DNA from: DATHAP01 sp963762865
GTDB taxonomy: Bacteria; Actinomycetota; Actinomycetes; JACCUZ01
NCBI GenBank assembly: GCA_963762865.1
Contig: CAVXNC010000015.1
Span: forward strand, 212,197 to 276,196
Direction of reading: 5' to 3'
DNA: 64,000 nt
The notes beneath the pieces are model-generated. The model did no database searches and was not told the DNA's origin. It saw only the letters and a list, made by a program, of their open reading frames with translations. Every line of letters begins with the position of its first letter. Position 1 is the stretch's first letter. The position numbers and the translations under genes were made by a program. Below are positions 38,234 through 47,506 of this stretch, in pieces.

Positions 38234-38373
38234 GTCCGTTCGCTCCTCGTGTCCGGCGCAGCTCCGTCGGCCTCGCTGGTGGTCAAGAGTCCCTGGCACG
38301 CCGACCGGTTGCAGTCCTCGGCGACCGTTAGCAAGTCGTAATCTCCGAGGCACGGCCTACTGGTCGGAACCAG

Positions 38374-39570
38374 TCACGGCTGCGGCACGCCGCCGACGAC
38401 GGTCGCCGTGACCGCGTCGCCGCCGAGGTGCGCCACGACGTCGGCCTCGTGCTCGGCCGCGAGCACCGCCAGGTCGGCGTGCGCCCCCCGGCCCAGGTGG
38501 CCGACGTCGTCGAGCCGCAGCGAGTGCGCCGCACCGAGCGTCGCCGCGCGGAACGCCTCGTCGACCGAGAGCCCCATCGCCAGGCAGCCGAGCTGGATCG
38601 CGTAGGGCATCGACTCGCACCACGAGGTGCCCGGGTTGCAGTCGGTGGCCAGCGCCAGCTCGACCCCCGCATCGCGCAGCACGGCGGCGTGCCCCCAGGC
38701 CTGCGACCGCAGCGAGAGCGTCACCGTCGGCAGCAGGACACCGACGACCCCGGCGGCGGCCATCGCCCGCGCGTCCTCCGGGCTCACGTGCTCGAGGTGG
38801 TCGGCGCTGGCGCAGCCCAGCTCCGCGGCCAGGCCGGCTGCGCCGGTCCGGGCGATCTCCTCGGCGTGCAGCCGCAGCCCCAGGCCGTGCTCGCGGGCCG
38901 CAGAGAGGATCTGCCGGGCCTCCTCGACGGTGAAGACACCCTGGTCGCAGAACACGTCGCACCACTGCGCGCCGGCAGCAGCCGCGGCCGGGAGCGTCTC
39001 CAGCACCTCGGCGACGTACTCCTGGCGGTCCCGTCCGGCGGGGACGACGTGCGCGCCGAGGTAGGTGGCGTGCAGTCGGAGGGGGGTACGTCCGGACAGC
39101 TGGTCGATCAGCCGCAGCAACCGCAGCTCGGCTTCGGTGGAGAGGCCGTAGCCGGTCTTGACCTCCATCGTCGTGGTGCCGTGGCGGAGAGCGGCCGCCG
39201 CGCGACCGGCCGCGAGGTCGAGAAGCTCGACGTCGGTGGCAGCGGCGGTGGCGTCGACCGTGGTCCGGATGCCCCCGCCGTCGTAGGACGTACCGGCCAG
39301 CCGCGCGACGAACTCGCCACGCCGCACGCCGGCGAAGACCAGGTGGGTGTGCGCGTCGACGAAGCCCGGGACGACGCAGGCACCTCCCACGTGGAGCTCG
39401 GCGTCGGGTGCGCCGACGGGCAGGTCATGCTCCGGGCCGACCCACTCGATGCGGCCGGCGCGCGCGACGACGGCGGCGTCGGCGACCGGGTCGCCGGTCA
39501 TGGTGAGCAGGCGGCCGATGCCACGGATCGTCAGGTCGGCGGGAGCGGCGGGGCCGGGCAGCGGGCTCAT
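38374..39570 (-). CDS. hutI: Imidazolonepropionase
   Basis: Third enzyme of histidine degradation, opening imidazolone-propionate to N-formimino-glutamate. The amidohydrolase motif FVDAHTHLVFAG, the substrate region HGTTTMEVKTGYGLS, LRLHAEEIARTGAA and ATDCNPGTSW with metal-site Asp are present in a 398-residue protein, the family's normal length. ATG 39570 overlaps the transporter stop by four bases. The frame open to 40230 is transporter shadow. HutU and HutH lie nearby. Confidence 0.93.
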   Translation of the reverse strand: MSPLPGPAAPADLTIRGIGRLLTMTGDPVADAAVVARAGRIEWVGPEHDLPVGAPDAELHVGGACVVPGFVDAHTHLVFAGVRRGEFVARLAGTSYDGGGIRTTVDATAAATDVELLDLAAGRAAAALRHGTTTMEVKTGYGLSTEAELRLLRLIDQLSGRTPLRLHATYLGAHVVPAGRDRQEYVAEVLETLPAAAAAGAQWCDVFCDQGVFTVEEARQILSAAREHGLGLRLHAEEIARTGAAGLAAELGCASADHLEHVSPEDARAMAAAGVVGVLLPTVTLSLRSQAWGHAAVLRDAGVELALATDCNPGTSWCESMPYAIQLGCLAMGLSVDEAFRAATLGAAHSLRLDDVGHLGRGAHADLAVLAAEHEADVVAHLGGDAVTATVVGGVPQP

Positions 39571-40475
39571 GCAGCGATCCTGCCGTCCGCGACCGGCCGC
39601 CGCGCACGCCGACCTGCCGTGGCCGCGACGACACCGGCCAGCACGATGCCGCACCCGAGAAGCTGCAGCGGCGACGGCCGCTCGTCGAGCACGGCTGCCG
39701 ACAGCACGACCGAGGCGACCGGCTGGAGCAGCAGGATCACCGACGTGAGCGCGGCCGCGACGCGCGGCAGCGACACGGCGATCAGCAGCCAGCCGACGAC
39801 CTGGGAGGTGATGGCCAGGGTCAGCAGCCAGCCGTGGCTCGGCCAGGAGGGCACCAGGTCGATGCCACCGGCGAAGGGCCCCATGGCCGCCGAGAGCACC
39901 ACGCCGACCAGGGTGGCGTCGAAGAGCGGCCCGGCCGCGCGGCGCAGGTCGCGCGAACCCTGCCGTAGCAGCAGCAGGAAGCCGGCGTAGGCGACCGAGG
40001 TGCCGAGGCCGTAGACGACGCCCATCACCGGGTCGTCGCCGTAGGCACCGGCGCCGACGACGCCCGAGATCAGCACCACCCCGACGAGGACGACCGGCAC
40101 CGCGGCGACCAGCCGGGCGCTCGGCCGCTCGTGCAGCAGCCACCACGCGATGACGCCGACGAAGACGACCTGCAGGTTGCCCAGCACTGTGGCGATCCCG
40201 GCGCCGACCGAGGCGATCGCGTGGTGCCACAGCACGAGGTCGATCGCGAAGAACACGCCGGCCGCCAGGGCGAGGTACCGCTCCTGGGCGGTCCGCCGGC
40301 CGTACCGCCGGTCCTCCCGCACCATGAGGAGGGCGAGCACCGGCAGCGCGTAGAGGCAGCGGAAGACGGCGGCGGTGGCAGGCTCGGTGTCGGCCAGCCG
40401 CACGAGGGTGGCCGAGCTGGCGATGCAGGCCGCGCCGGCGGCGGCCGCGAGGACCGGCCGGTCCGTGAGCGCCAC
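39567..40475 (-). CDS. EamA-family drug/metabolite transporter
   Basis: The 302-residue protein has ten hydrophobic segments in two EamA repeats, with FVGVIAWWLLHERPSARL ending the first and VASVVLSAAVLDERPSPLQL the second. EamA proteins export metabolites or amino acids. Coupling to hutI through an ATGA overlap suggests a link to histidine metabolism, which is an inference only. Confidence 0.83.
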   Translation of the reverse strand: MALTDRPVLAAAAGAACIASSATLVRLADTEPATAAVFRCLYALPVLALLMVREDRRYGRRTAQERYLALAAGVFFAIDLVLWHHAIASVGAGIATVLGNLQVVFVGVIAWWLLHERPSARLVAAVPVVLVGVVLISGVVGAGAYGDDPVMGVVYGLGTSVAYAGFLLLLRQGSRDLRRAAGPLFDATLVGVVLSAAMGPFAGGIDLVPSWPSHGWLLTLAITSQVVGWLLIAVSLPRVAAALTSVILLLQPVASVVLSAAVLDERPSPLQLLGCGIVLAGVVAATAGRRARRPVADGRIAA

Positions 40476-40564
40476 GCCGACCTCCCGCCCCGTGCCGCTG
40501 CCGTCAGCACCATCTGTGGGTTACGCTCCTGACCGCAGCGACCCTAGCGCGAACGGAGGCCGGC

Positions 40565-41146
40565 GTGGAACTCGCTCACGACACCGAGCACGCGCTCGCG
40601 ACCATCGTCGACCTGGTCAACACCCGGGCGGCGGAGGCGGGAGCCGTCGACGGTGGCACCGAGCGCCCGCACGCCGACGGACTCGCCGACCTGGCCGCCC
40701 TGGCGTCGCTGGTGGAGCGCCGCGAGATCTCCGAGGCGGGTGCCCTGACGAGCGACGACCTGGCGGCGGTGCGCCGGCTGCGCGAGCGGCTGCACGCGGT
40801 CTTCCTGGCCCCCGACGAGGCCACCGCCGTCGAGCTGGTCAACCGGCTGGTCGCCGACGGCCGGACCACCCCGCGGCTGACCGACCACGACGGCTGGCCG
40901 CTGCACATCCACTACTACGCACCGGGCGCCCGGCTCGCCGAGCACCTGGCCGCCGACTGCGGCATGGCGCTGGCGTTCGTGCTCGCGTCCGGCGAGCGAG
41001 CCCGGCTGGCCGTCTGCGAGGCCCCGGACTGCGAGCGGGTGATGGTCGACCTGTCGCGCAACCGCTCGAAGCGCTACTGCGACAGCCGGACCTGCGGCAA
41101 CCGGCTGCACGTCGCCGCCTACCGCGCCCGCCAGAAGACCAGCTAG
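40565..41146 (+). CDS. CGNR zinc-finger/ABATE-domain regulator
   Basis: A 193-residue protein with an N-terminal ABATE helical domain and a C-terminal CGNR zinc finger (CEAPDCERVMVDLSRNRSKR then YCDSRTCGNRLHVAAYR) that probably binds DNA. GTG start at 40565. Such proteins are stress- or metabolite-responsive regulators. It is convergent with hutU and divergent from the transporter-hutI pair, so it may control the latter; the ligand is unknown. Confidence 0.85.
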   Translation: MELAHDTEHALATIVDLVNTRAAEAGAVDGGTERPHADGLADLAALASLVERREISEAGALTSDDLAAVRRLRERLHAVFLAPDEATAVELVNRLVADGRTTPRLTDHDGWPLHIHYYAPGARLAEHLAADCGMALAFVLASGERARLAVCEAPDCERVMVDLSRNRSKRYCDSRTCGNRLHVAAYRARQKTS

Positions 41147-41154
41147 AGCCCTCC

Positions 41155-42852
41155 TTACGGCTCGGCCTGCCAGGAAGGGGCGTGGGTGCCGTCGAGCATC
41201 GGCACCCGGATGCCGACGTCGCGGGCGGCTGCCTCGGCGATCTCGTAGCCCGCGTCGGCGTGCCGCAGCACCCCCGTTCCGGGGTCGTTGGTGAGGACGC
41301 GGGTGACCTTGTCGTACGACGCGTCGGTGCCCTCGGCGACGACCACGACGCCGGCGTGGATGGACTTGCCGATGCCGACGCCGCCCCCGTGGTGGACCGA
41401 CACCCATGAGGCGCCGGACGCCGTGTTGAGCAGGGCATTGAGGATCGGCCAGTCGGCGACCGCGTCGGTGCCGTCGAGCATCCCCTCGGTCTCGCGCTCC
41501 GGGGAGGCGACCGAGCCGGCGTCGAGGTGGTCCCGCCCGATGACGATGGGCGCCTCGACCGCACCCGAGCGGACCAGGTAGTCGAATGCCTGCCCGGCCA
41601 GGTGGCGCTCGCCGTAGCCGAGCCAGCAGATCCGGGACGGCAGGCCCTGCCCCTGCACCTTCTCGGCGGCGAAGCGCACCCAGCGCTGCAGCCCGTCGTC
41701 GTCGGGGAACGCCTTCAGCACCGCCTGGTCGGTGGCCGCCAGGTCGGCCTTCGACCCGGACAGGCAGGCCCACCGGAACGGGCCGGCACCTCGGGCGAAG
41801 AGCGGCCGGATGTAGGCCAGCACGAAGCCCGGGTAGGCGAAGGCGTCGGCGAATCCCATGTCCTGCGCCTGCCCCCGCAGCCCGTTGCCGTAGTCGAAGA
41901 CGACGGCGCCGGCCTGCTTGAGGTCGACCATCGCGCGGCAGTGCACGGTCATCGACTCGCGGGACCGCTCGACGTACTCGGACGGCTTGGCGGCCCGCAG
42001 CTCGAGAGCCTCCTCGAGCGACATGCCGTTGGGCACGTAGCCGTTCAGGGCGTCGTGGGCCGACGTCTGGTCGGTCACCACGTCTGGTGTCCAGCCGCGG
42101 CGTACCAGCTCCGGGAGAACGTCGGCGCAGTTGGCGACGACCGCCACCGACAGGGCCCGCCGCTCGCGCTTGGCGGTCTCGACCCGGGCGATGCCGTCGT
42201 CGAGCGAGTCGGCGATCTCGTCGAGGTAGCCGTGGTCGAGCCGCCGCTGCGCCCGCCACGGGTCGACCTCGATGCACAGGGCGGCGCCGCCGTTGCCGGT
42301 CACCGCCAGCGGCTGGGCGCCGCCCATCCCGCCGAGCCCGCCGGTCAGGGTGATGGTTCCGGCCAGCGTCCCGCCGAAGTGCTGGTTGGCCACCTCGGTG
42401 AAGGTCGCGTAGGTGCCCTGCAGGATCCCCTGGGTGCCGATGTAGATCCACGACCCGGCCGTCATCTGGCCGTACATCATCAGGCCCTTGTCCTCGAGCT
42501 CGCGGAAGTGCTCGGGCGTGGCCCAGCGCGGCACGAGCAGCGAGTTGGCGATCAGCACGCGCGGCGCGCCCTCGTGGGTGCGGACGACTCCGACCGGCTT
42601 GCCCGACTGGACCAGCAGGGTGTCGTCGGGTGCCATCGTCCGCAGCGAGTCGACGATGCTGTCGAACGCTGCCCATGACCGGGCCGCCCGCCCGTTGCCG
42701 CCGTAGACGACGAGGTCGTCGGGCCGCTCGGCCACCTCCGGGTCGAGGTTGTTGTGCAGCATCCGCAGGGCGGCCTCGGCCCCCCACGACTGGCAGGTCA
42801 GCTGGCTGCCGCGGGGTGCGCGGACCGGTCGGGCTCCGTCCATGGACGGCAC
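41155..42852 (-). CDS. hutU: Urocanate hydratase
   Basis: NAD+-dependent hydration of urocanate to imidazolone propionate. The protein is 565 residues, the standard size. GGLGGMGGAQPLAVTGNGG lines the nucleotide pocket, and VVFDYGNGLRGQAQDMGF and ISASH-equivalent VSVHHGGGVGIGKSIHAG are recognisable HutU segments. It stops 8 bp past the CGNR gene's end in a convergent pair. The hut genes are spread across 38-49 kb rather than in one tight operon. Confidence 0.95.
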   Translation of the reverse strand: MPSMDGARPVRAPRGSQLTCQSWGAEAALRMLHNNLDPEVAERPDDLVVYGGNGRAARSWAAFDSIVDSLRTMAPDDTLLVQSGKPVGVVRTHEGAPRVLIANSLLVPRWATPEHFRELEDKGLMMYGQMTAGSWIYIGTQGILQGTYATFTEVANQHFGGTLAGTITLTGGLGGMGGAQPLAVTGNGGAALCIEVDPWRAQRRLDHGYLDEIADSLDDGIARVETAKRERRALSVAVVANCADVLPELVRRGWTPDVVTDQTSAHDALNGYVPNGMSLEEALELRAAKPSEYVERSRESMTVHCRAMVDLKQAGAVVFDYGNGLRGQAQDMGFADAFAYPGFVLAYIRPLFARGAGPFRWACLSGSKADLAATDQAVLKAFPDDDGLQRWVRFAAEKVQGQGLPSRICWLGYGERHLAGQAFDYLVRSGAVEAPIVIGRDHLDAGSVASPERETEGMLDGTDAVADWPILNALLNTASGASWVSVHHGGGVGIGKSIHAGVVVVAEGTDASYDKVTRVLTNDPGTGVLRHADAGYEIAEAAARDVGIRVPMLDGTHAPSWQAEP

Positions 42853-42885
42853 CCTAGTGACCGGTGCCGGCGGGCGCGGTCGGCC

Positions 42886-44335
42886 TCAGCCGGGCTCGAC
42901 CGTCTGCCGCAGGCCGAGGCTGGCCCGCTGGTCGAGCCCCGAGACGAAGAGCCGGCCGGTGCCGCTCTCCGGCACGCCGAGCAGGCCGGTCATCGTCGTG
43001 CCCGGCAGCTCGAGCGTCACCTCGGTCCACCGGACCGACGCCGCGGGCTGCGAGCCGTCGACCGGCAGCACGGTGCGGTCGTCGGTGAAGAGGCGGATGG
43101 CCTCCAGACGGTTCGAGGTCACCCAGACGAACGGGTAGGTCGGCCGGGTGTACTGCGCCGCGTAGCAGCTCGGCGCGAGCTCGTCCGCGACGACGACCGA
43201 GGGACCGGCCAGCGTGCACGGGTCCACGGTTGCGGAGCGCACGACCTCCCACCCCTCCGGCACCGCGACCGACAGGCCGTGCTCCTGGACCGTGCTCGCC
43301 GCATTGCCGATCGTCGTCACCCGCGCTTCACCGCGGTCGGTCGCCACGGCGACCGGGTCACCGGAGATGACTCGCGTGCCGCCCAGCTCGGACGCTGCCG
43401 TGCGGCACCCCGCGTCGTCGACCAGGACGTCGAGGCGGGTCCACCCGGCGGGCCGGGAGCCGTGCAGCCAGAAGGTCCGCCCCGACACCGGCGCCCCGCA
43501 GCGCTCGCCGGCGTCCGGCCCCGCCGCCAGCTCAGCCGAGGACGTCCGCGACCGCGTCCGCCGAGCCGACCTCCGCGCCAGGAGCCGCGCCGACGTTGAG
43601 GAACTCGTTCTGCAGCCGGACGTCCGAGACATCGTCCGGCAGCACCAGCTCGGTGTCGATGTCACCGGTGGCTCGCGCCGTCGACAGCACGTCGACCAGC
43701 TCCGTCGGGAGCGACGGGACCGGGACGACGTTGTACGGGTCGCCATAGGCCGGCACGTCGTCCTGGCTGTGCGGCGCGAGCACGGCGTAGGCGGTGTCGT
43801 CGTGCTCGCCGACCGGCAGGAAGACCCCGAAGGACGACACCGTGTCGAAGCCCACGACGTAGCCGGCGGTCCCGGCCGCAGCCACGACGACACCCGTCGC
43901 TCGGACCGTCTCGGCCAGCTGCGGGTCGAGCCGGCCGATGAGGATCGCGGAGCCTGGGACGCTCGGGCCGGTCTCGCCGCAGCCGCTCACGTCGCCGATC
44001 AGCGCGTCCCGGTAGACGGTCCGAGCGGTCACCGTGCTCTGGCAGTCGAGGACGAGGCCGGTGGTGTCCGTCCGCCAGCCGTCGGGCAGCTCGACCTGCA
44101 GGGTGAGAGGGCGAGGCGGCCTGGTCTGCCGGTCGCCGTCGTCGTCCTGGCCCCCGGTGGCGACCACGGCGACCCCGCCACCGATGACCACCAGGCCGGC
44201 CAGACCGGCGAGGGCCTTGCGCAGCCGGCTCCCGAGGCGGCGGCTGTCGGCCAGCCGCAGCACGGCGTCGGTCGGTCGGCGCTCGGCGGGCGTCACGTCC
44301 GCGACAGCGCGCTCCAGCAGCTCGGTGATGTCCAT
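42886..44335 (-). CDS. Membrane-anchored partner of the ECF sigma factor, one frameshift
   Basis: Starts MDITELLERAVADVTP at ATG 44335, one base overlapping the sigma-factor stop, and has one membrane helix near residue 45 (ALAGLAGLVVIGGGVAVVAT). A first extracellular domain (VELPDGWRTDTTG to SDVRLQNEFL) is followed by a second, similar one (VAVPEGWEVVRS to LFVSGLDQRASLGL). The frame stops at 43532; deleting one base around 43529-43534 joins both into 482 residues. It is probably an anti-sigma or signal sensor, but it lacks an obvious anti-sigma zinc motif. Confidence 0.6.
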
Positions 44336-44837
44336 CAGGCCTCCCCTCCGACGACGTCTGCGAGCAGTCCGCTGCTGCGCAGGTGGGCGAGCGCCCTGCT
44401 CGCCCGGCTCTTCACGGTCCCTGCCGAGATGCCCAGCTGCCCGGCGATCTCGGCCTCGCTCAGGTGGTCCCAGTAGCGCAGGACGAGCACCACGCGTTGC
44501 TGCGCGGGCAGGCCGGCCAGCGCGCGACGTACGGCATCCGCGGTGTCCACCTCGCGATAGACGTCCGGTGCCGCCCGCTCGGGGAGCTCCCCGGTCGGCC
44601 GCTCCCCCCGCCACAGCCGCTTGGCCGCCCGCCACGACGCGTGGGTCATGATCCTGCGGGTGTAGGCCTCCGGGTTGCCGTCGGGGTGCAGCCGCCCCCA
44701 AGCCCGCAGGGTCTTGACCAGCGCCTCCTGCACGAGGTCCTCCCGCGGCCCTGGTCGGCTGTCAGGAGCGTCCCGAATCGCACGAGCGACGGGTAGCGCG
44801 CCTCCACGAAGCCGCGGAAACCCTCCGGCTCTCGCAC
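44335..44837 (-). CDS. SigE-family ECF RNA polymerase sigma factor, one frameshift
   Basis: Begins at GTG 44837 with REPEGFRGFVEARYPSLVRF (region 2), breaks near 44751-44757 where one base seems missing, and continues EDLVQEALVKTLRAWGRL, with region 4 in ALAGLPAQQRVVLVLRYWDHLSEAEIAGQL and GTVKSRASRALAHLR. Corrected length is about 167 residues, right for SigE-type ECF factors. A tandem GGAACC promoter lies upstream, suggesting autoregulation. The downstream membrane protein overlaps by one base. Confidence 0.82.
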
Positions 44838-44914
44838 CCGCCCTCACCTCGTCCCGACTGCCCGGTGGTCACCGGCCGGCGGCTCGTCCCGCCCTCTCCC
44901 CCTCAAAGGCAGCT

Positions 44915-44942
44915 GACGCCTGCCAGGTTCCCGTCAGGTTCC
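44915..44942 (-). promoter_or_regulatory. Candidate ECF-type promoter of the sigma-factor operon
   Basis: On the reverse strand GGAACC at 44937-44942 and CGTC at 44915-44918 are 18 bp apart, close to the usual -35/-10 spacing of ECF promoters. A second GGAACC lies at 44926-44931 as part of the direct repeat CAGGTTCCCG. The -10 lies about 78 bp before the sigma gene. Inferred. Confidence 0.4.
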
Positions 44943-44960
44943 CGCACCTCGGCACAGCTT

Positions 44961-45013
44961 TGTGGACGTCGCCGCACCGGACACGCCGAGTGGCCGGTGT
45001 GTCGGCGTCCACA
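44961..45013. repeat. Imperfect 20 bp inverted repeat
   Basis: The arms 44961-44980 and 44994-45013 match in 17 of 20 positions (outer half TGTGGACG and CGTCCACA) with a 13-base loop. They lie between the divergent sigma and SnoaL-like genes, downstream of the ECF promoter candidate. It may be an operator, a hairpin or a remnant of a small mobile element. Confidence 0.6.
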
Positions 45014-45135
45014 TGACTAGCTCGTGCGGCCGCGGGTGGTGCCGGATGGGACCATCGCACCGGCGAGCGCTCGGACGTTCGGACGGCAGAGTCGGGGCGT
45101 TGAGCCCATGGCGCGGTGCGGCCAGGTCAACTTTG

Positions 45136-45576
45136 ATGGCTGCTATGTCCCTGGAGGCCGCCGATCCCGACGCCGGACGGGGCGAGGCCGTGGTCCGCGC
45201 CCTCGCCACCGGCGACGTCCTGCGTCTCCAGCACCTCGTCCACCCGGACGTGGTCGACCACTCGGCCGCCCCGGAGCAGCCTGCCGGCTGGGCCGGCCTG
45301 CGCGAGCGGGCCATGGCCCTGTGCGCGGCCTACCCGGAGCCCGAGGTCGAGGTCGACGTGCTGTGCGTCGACGGCGACATCGCGATGTGCCGGGTGCAGC
45401 TGCCCGGGATCCCACGGGTGGCAGCCGGCCGCAGCTCGTCAGGGACCCTGGTCCTGGTCTTCGTGCTGCGCTTCCGCGACGGCCTGCTGGCCGAGATGTG
45501 GACCTCCACCGACGTGACGCTGCCCACCGAGGCAGCGGCTCCTGGCGCGACCGACGACCGGTCCAGCGTCGCCTAG
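45136..45576 (+). CDS. SnoaL-like (NTF2 fold) protein
   Basis: A 146-residue protein with the SnoaL/polyketide-cyclase-like fold: VVRALATGDVLRLQHLVHPD at the N-terminus, then VEVDVLCVDGDIAMCRVQL and LVFVLRFRDGLLAEMWTSTD. The conserved HPDVVDHSA could be an active-site segment. These small barrels act as cyclases, isomerases or binding proteins; the role here is unknown. ATG 45136; ATG 45145 is possible. Confidence 0.7.
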   Translation: MAAMSLEAADPDAGRGEAVVRALATGDVLRLQHLVHPDVVDHSAAPEQPAGWAGLRERAMALCAAYPEPEVEVDVLCVDGDIAMCRVQLPGIPRVAAGRSSSGTLVLVFVLRFRDGLLAEMWTSTDVTLPTEAAAPGATDDRSSVA

Positions 45577-45591
45577 CCCGGCCGCGGCGGA

Positions 45592-46427
45592 TCACGGGTC
45601 GACGTCGGCCGCCGACCTCTCGGCGAAGACCGCGGCAAGCCGCCCGGTGACCGGCCCCGGGGGCGCCGCCCGGCACCAGGTGGTCGTCCACCGCGTGCAC
45701 GGCCTGCACGTCGCGCGTCGACGACGTGAGGAAGACCTCGTCGGCCTCGGTGAGCACGCCGATCGGCAGGTCCTGCTCGACCACGTCGGCCCACTCGAGC
45801 AGCAGCGCCCGCGTCACGCCGGCCAGACAGCCCGAGGACAGCGGCGGCGTGCTGACCACGCCGTCCCGGACGACGAACACGTTGGTCCCGGTGCCCTCGC
45901 AGAGGTTGCCCACGGTGTTGGCGAAGACCGCCTCGCCGCCACCTGCGGCCTTGGCGTGCGCCAGCGCGACCACGTTGTCGGCGTACGACGTCGTCTTGAC
46001 TCCCGCGCTCGGTGCCCGCTCGTTGCGCACCCACGGGACGACGACGACCTTCGCCGAGGTCGCCCACTGCGTCGCCGGCGCCAGGGCGACGACCAGCGTG
46101 GTGCCGGCGTCGCCGCGGTCGGAGCCCAGCGGTGAGGTGCCACCTGTCACCGTGATGCGAAGCCGCATCGTCCTCGCCGAGGTGCTCGGCGTTGGCCGCC
46201 AGCGTCTCGCCGACGGCCGACCGAACCAGCGTCTCGTCGGGCGCCGGCAGCGCCAGCCCGGCTGCTGACGAGGCCAGCCGGTCGAGGTGCCGGGTGAGTG
46301 CGAAGGGCACCCCGCCGACGACCTTCGCGGTCTCGAAGACGCCGTCGCCGACGGTCAGCCCGTGGTCGAAGACCGACACCGTGGCCTCGTCGGCGCCGAC
46401 GACCCGACCGTTGACCCAGACCTTCAT
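45592..46427 (-). CDS. pabC: Aminodeoxychorismate lyase-like class IV aminotransferase, two frameshifts
   Basis: Begins at ATG 46427 with MKVWVNGRVVGADEATVSVF and TVGDGVFETAKVV, shifts frame near 46166-46173 into LRITVTGG and GVKTTSYADNVVALA (the PLP Lys is the K in VKTTSY), and shifts again in the run 45655-45663 into VTGRLAAVFAERSAADVDP. Each shift is one extra base; corrected length is 277 residues. With pabB 50 bp upstream it likely forms 4-aminobenzoate for folate. A branched-chain aminotransferase role is the alternative. Confidence 0.75.
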
Positions 46428-46477
46428 GCCACCTCTTCCTCGCTCTGTCGCCGTCAGGACACCCGGTCGGGACACAG

Positions 46478-47506
46478 TCAGGACACCTGCGACGCGACCG
46501 CCAGCAGCCGGCGCGCCTTGAGCTCCGTCTCGTCCCACTCGCGGACCGCGTCGGAGCCCCACGTGATCCCGGCACCGGTGCCGAAGTGCAGCCGCCCGCC
46601 CACCACCCAGAAGGTCCGGATGCCCACCGCCAGCTCGGCCATCCGCCGGTCGGCGTCCACCCAGCCCACCGCGCCACAGTAGGGGCCGCGCGGCACCGGC
46701 TCGAGGGCCCGTATCGCGTCCAGGGCCGCGGACTTCGGCGCACCGGTCACCGAGCCGGGGGGGAACGCGGCGGCCATCAGCTCGGGCCAGCCGGCCTCCG
46801 GTCGCAGGCGGGCGCGCACCCGCGACACCAGGTGCGCCAGGCCGGGGTGCTCCTCGACCACGCAGAGGGCGGGCACCTCCACCGACCCGGTGACCGCGAC
46901 GACGCCGAGGTCGTTGCGGACCAGGTCGACGATCATCACGTTCTCGGCGCGGTCCTTGTCGGTGAGGCCGTCGACGGTGGGGGCCGTGCCCTTGATCGGG
47001 CCGGACTCGACGACATCGCCGTCGCGGCGCAGGAAGAGCTCCGGTGAGGCGCTCACGACCGAGAGGTCGTACGCCGCGAGGCTGACCACCCCGGCATAGG
47101 GCGCGGGGTTGCCGACCGCGAGCAGGGCCGCGAGACCTGACATCGCGGCATGGTCGGCATGGTCGGCAGTGTCGGTCAGGTCGGCGGAGAGGACCCGGCA
47201 GATGTTCACCTGGTAGTGGTCGCCGACCGCGATGCCGGCACGGACCTCACCGACCGCGGCGACGTACTGCTCGCGGGTCATCGACGACGTCCACGCCCCG
47301 GTCGGGACGCCAGGCCAGCGGCCGGGCGGCAGGGCCGCCTTCCGGACGTCGGCGAACCTCGCGCACCGCACCGTGCCCTCGAAGTCGACGACGACGGCCC
47401 ACCAGCCGGAGCCGTCGAGCGCACTCAGGTCGTCGGTGACGTCCTCGAGGCCGGTGGCCAGCCGGCCACCGAACCAGGCATACGGCTCGCCACTACTCGA
47501 GGACAC
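46478..47506 (-). CDS. pabB: Aminodeoxychorismate synthase component I
   Basis: Chorismate-binding enzyme that aminates chorismate for 4-aminobenzoate synthesis. Present are VSASPELFLRRDGDVVESGP, PIKGTAP with the PabB-type Lys, AENVMIVDLVRNDLG, and FPPGSVTGAPKSAALDAIR. The 342-residue length is shorter than the 450-480 of classic PabB, so the N-terminal domain is reduced. GTG 47506 overlaps the hutH stop by 14 bases. It pairs with the pabC gene. No pabA is visible in the window. Confidence 0.85.
   Translation of the reverse strand: MSSSSGEPYAWFGGRLATGLEDVTDDLSALDGSGWWAVVVDFEGTVRCARFADVRKAALPPGRWPGVPTGAWTSSMTREQYVAAVGEVRAGIAVGDHYQVNICRVLSADLTDTADHADHAAMSGLAALLAVGNPAPYAGVVSLAAYDLSVVSASPELFLRRDGDVVESGPIKGTAPTVDGLTDKDRAENVMIVDLVRNDLGVVAVTGSVEVPALCVVEEHPGLAHLVSRVRARLRPEAGWPELMAAAFPPGSVTGAPKSAALDAIRALEPVPRGPYCGAVGWVDADRRMAELAVGIRTFWVVGGRLHFGTGAGITWGSDAVREWDETELKARRLLAVASQVS

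Noticed and set aside
42886..43530. Independent gene downstream of the sigma partner
   Set aside because: No start codon with a ribosome site; deleting one base joins it to the upstream frame with a similar domain. Kept as one gene.
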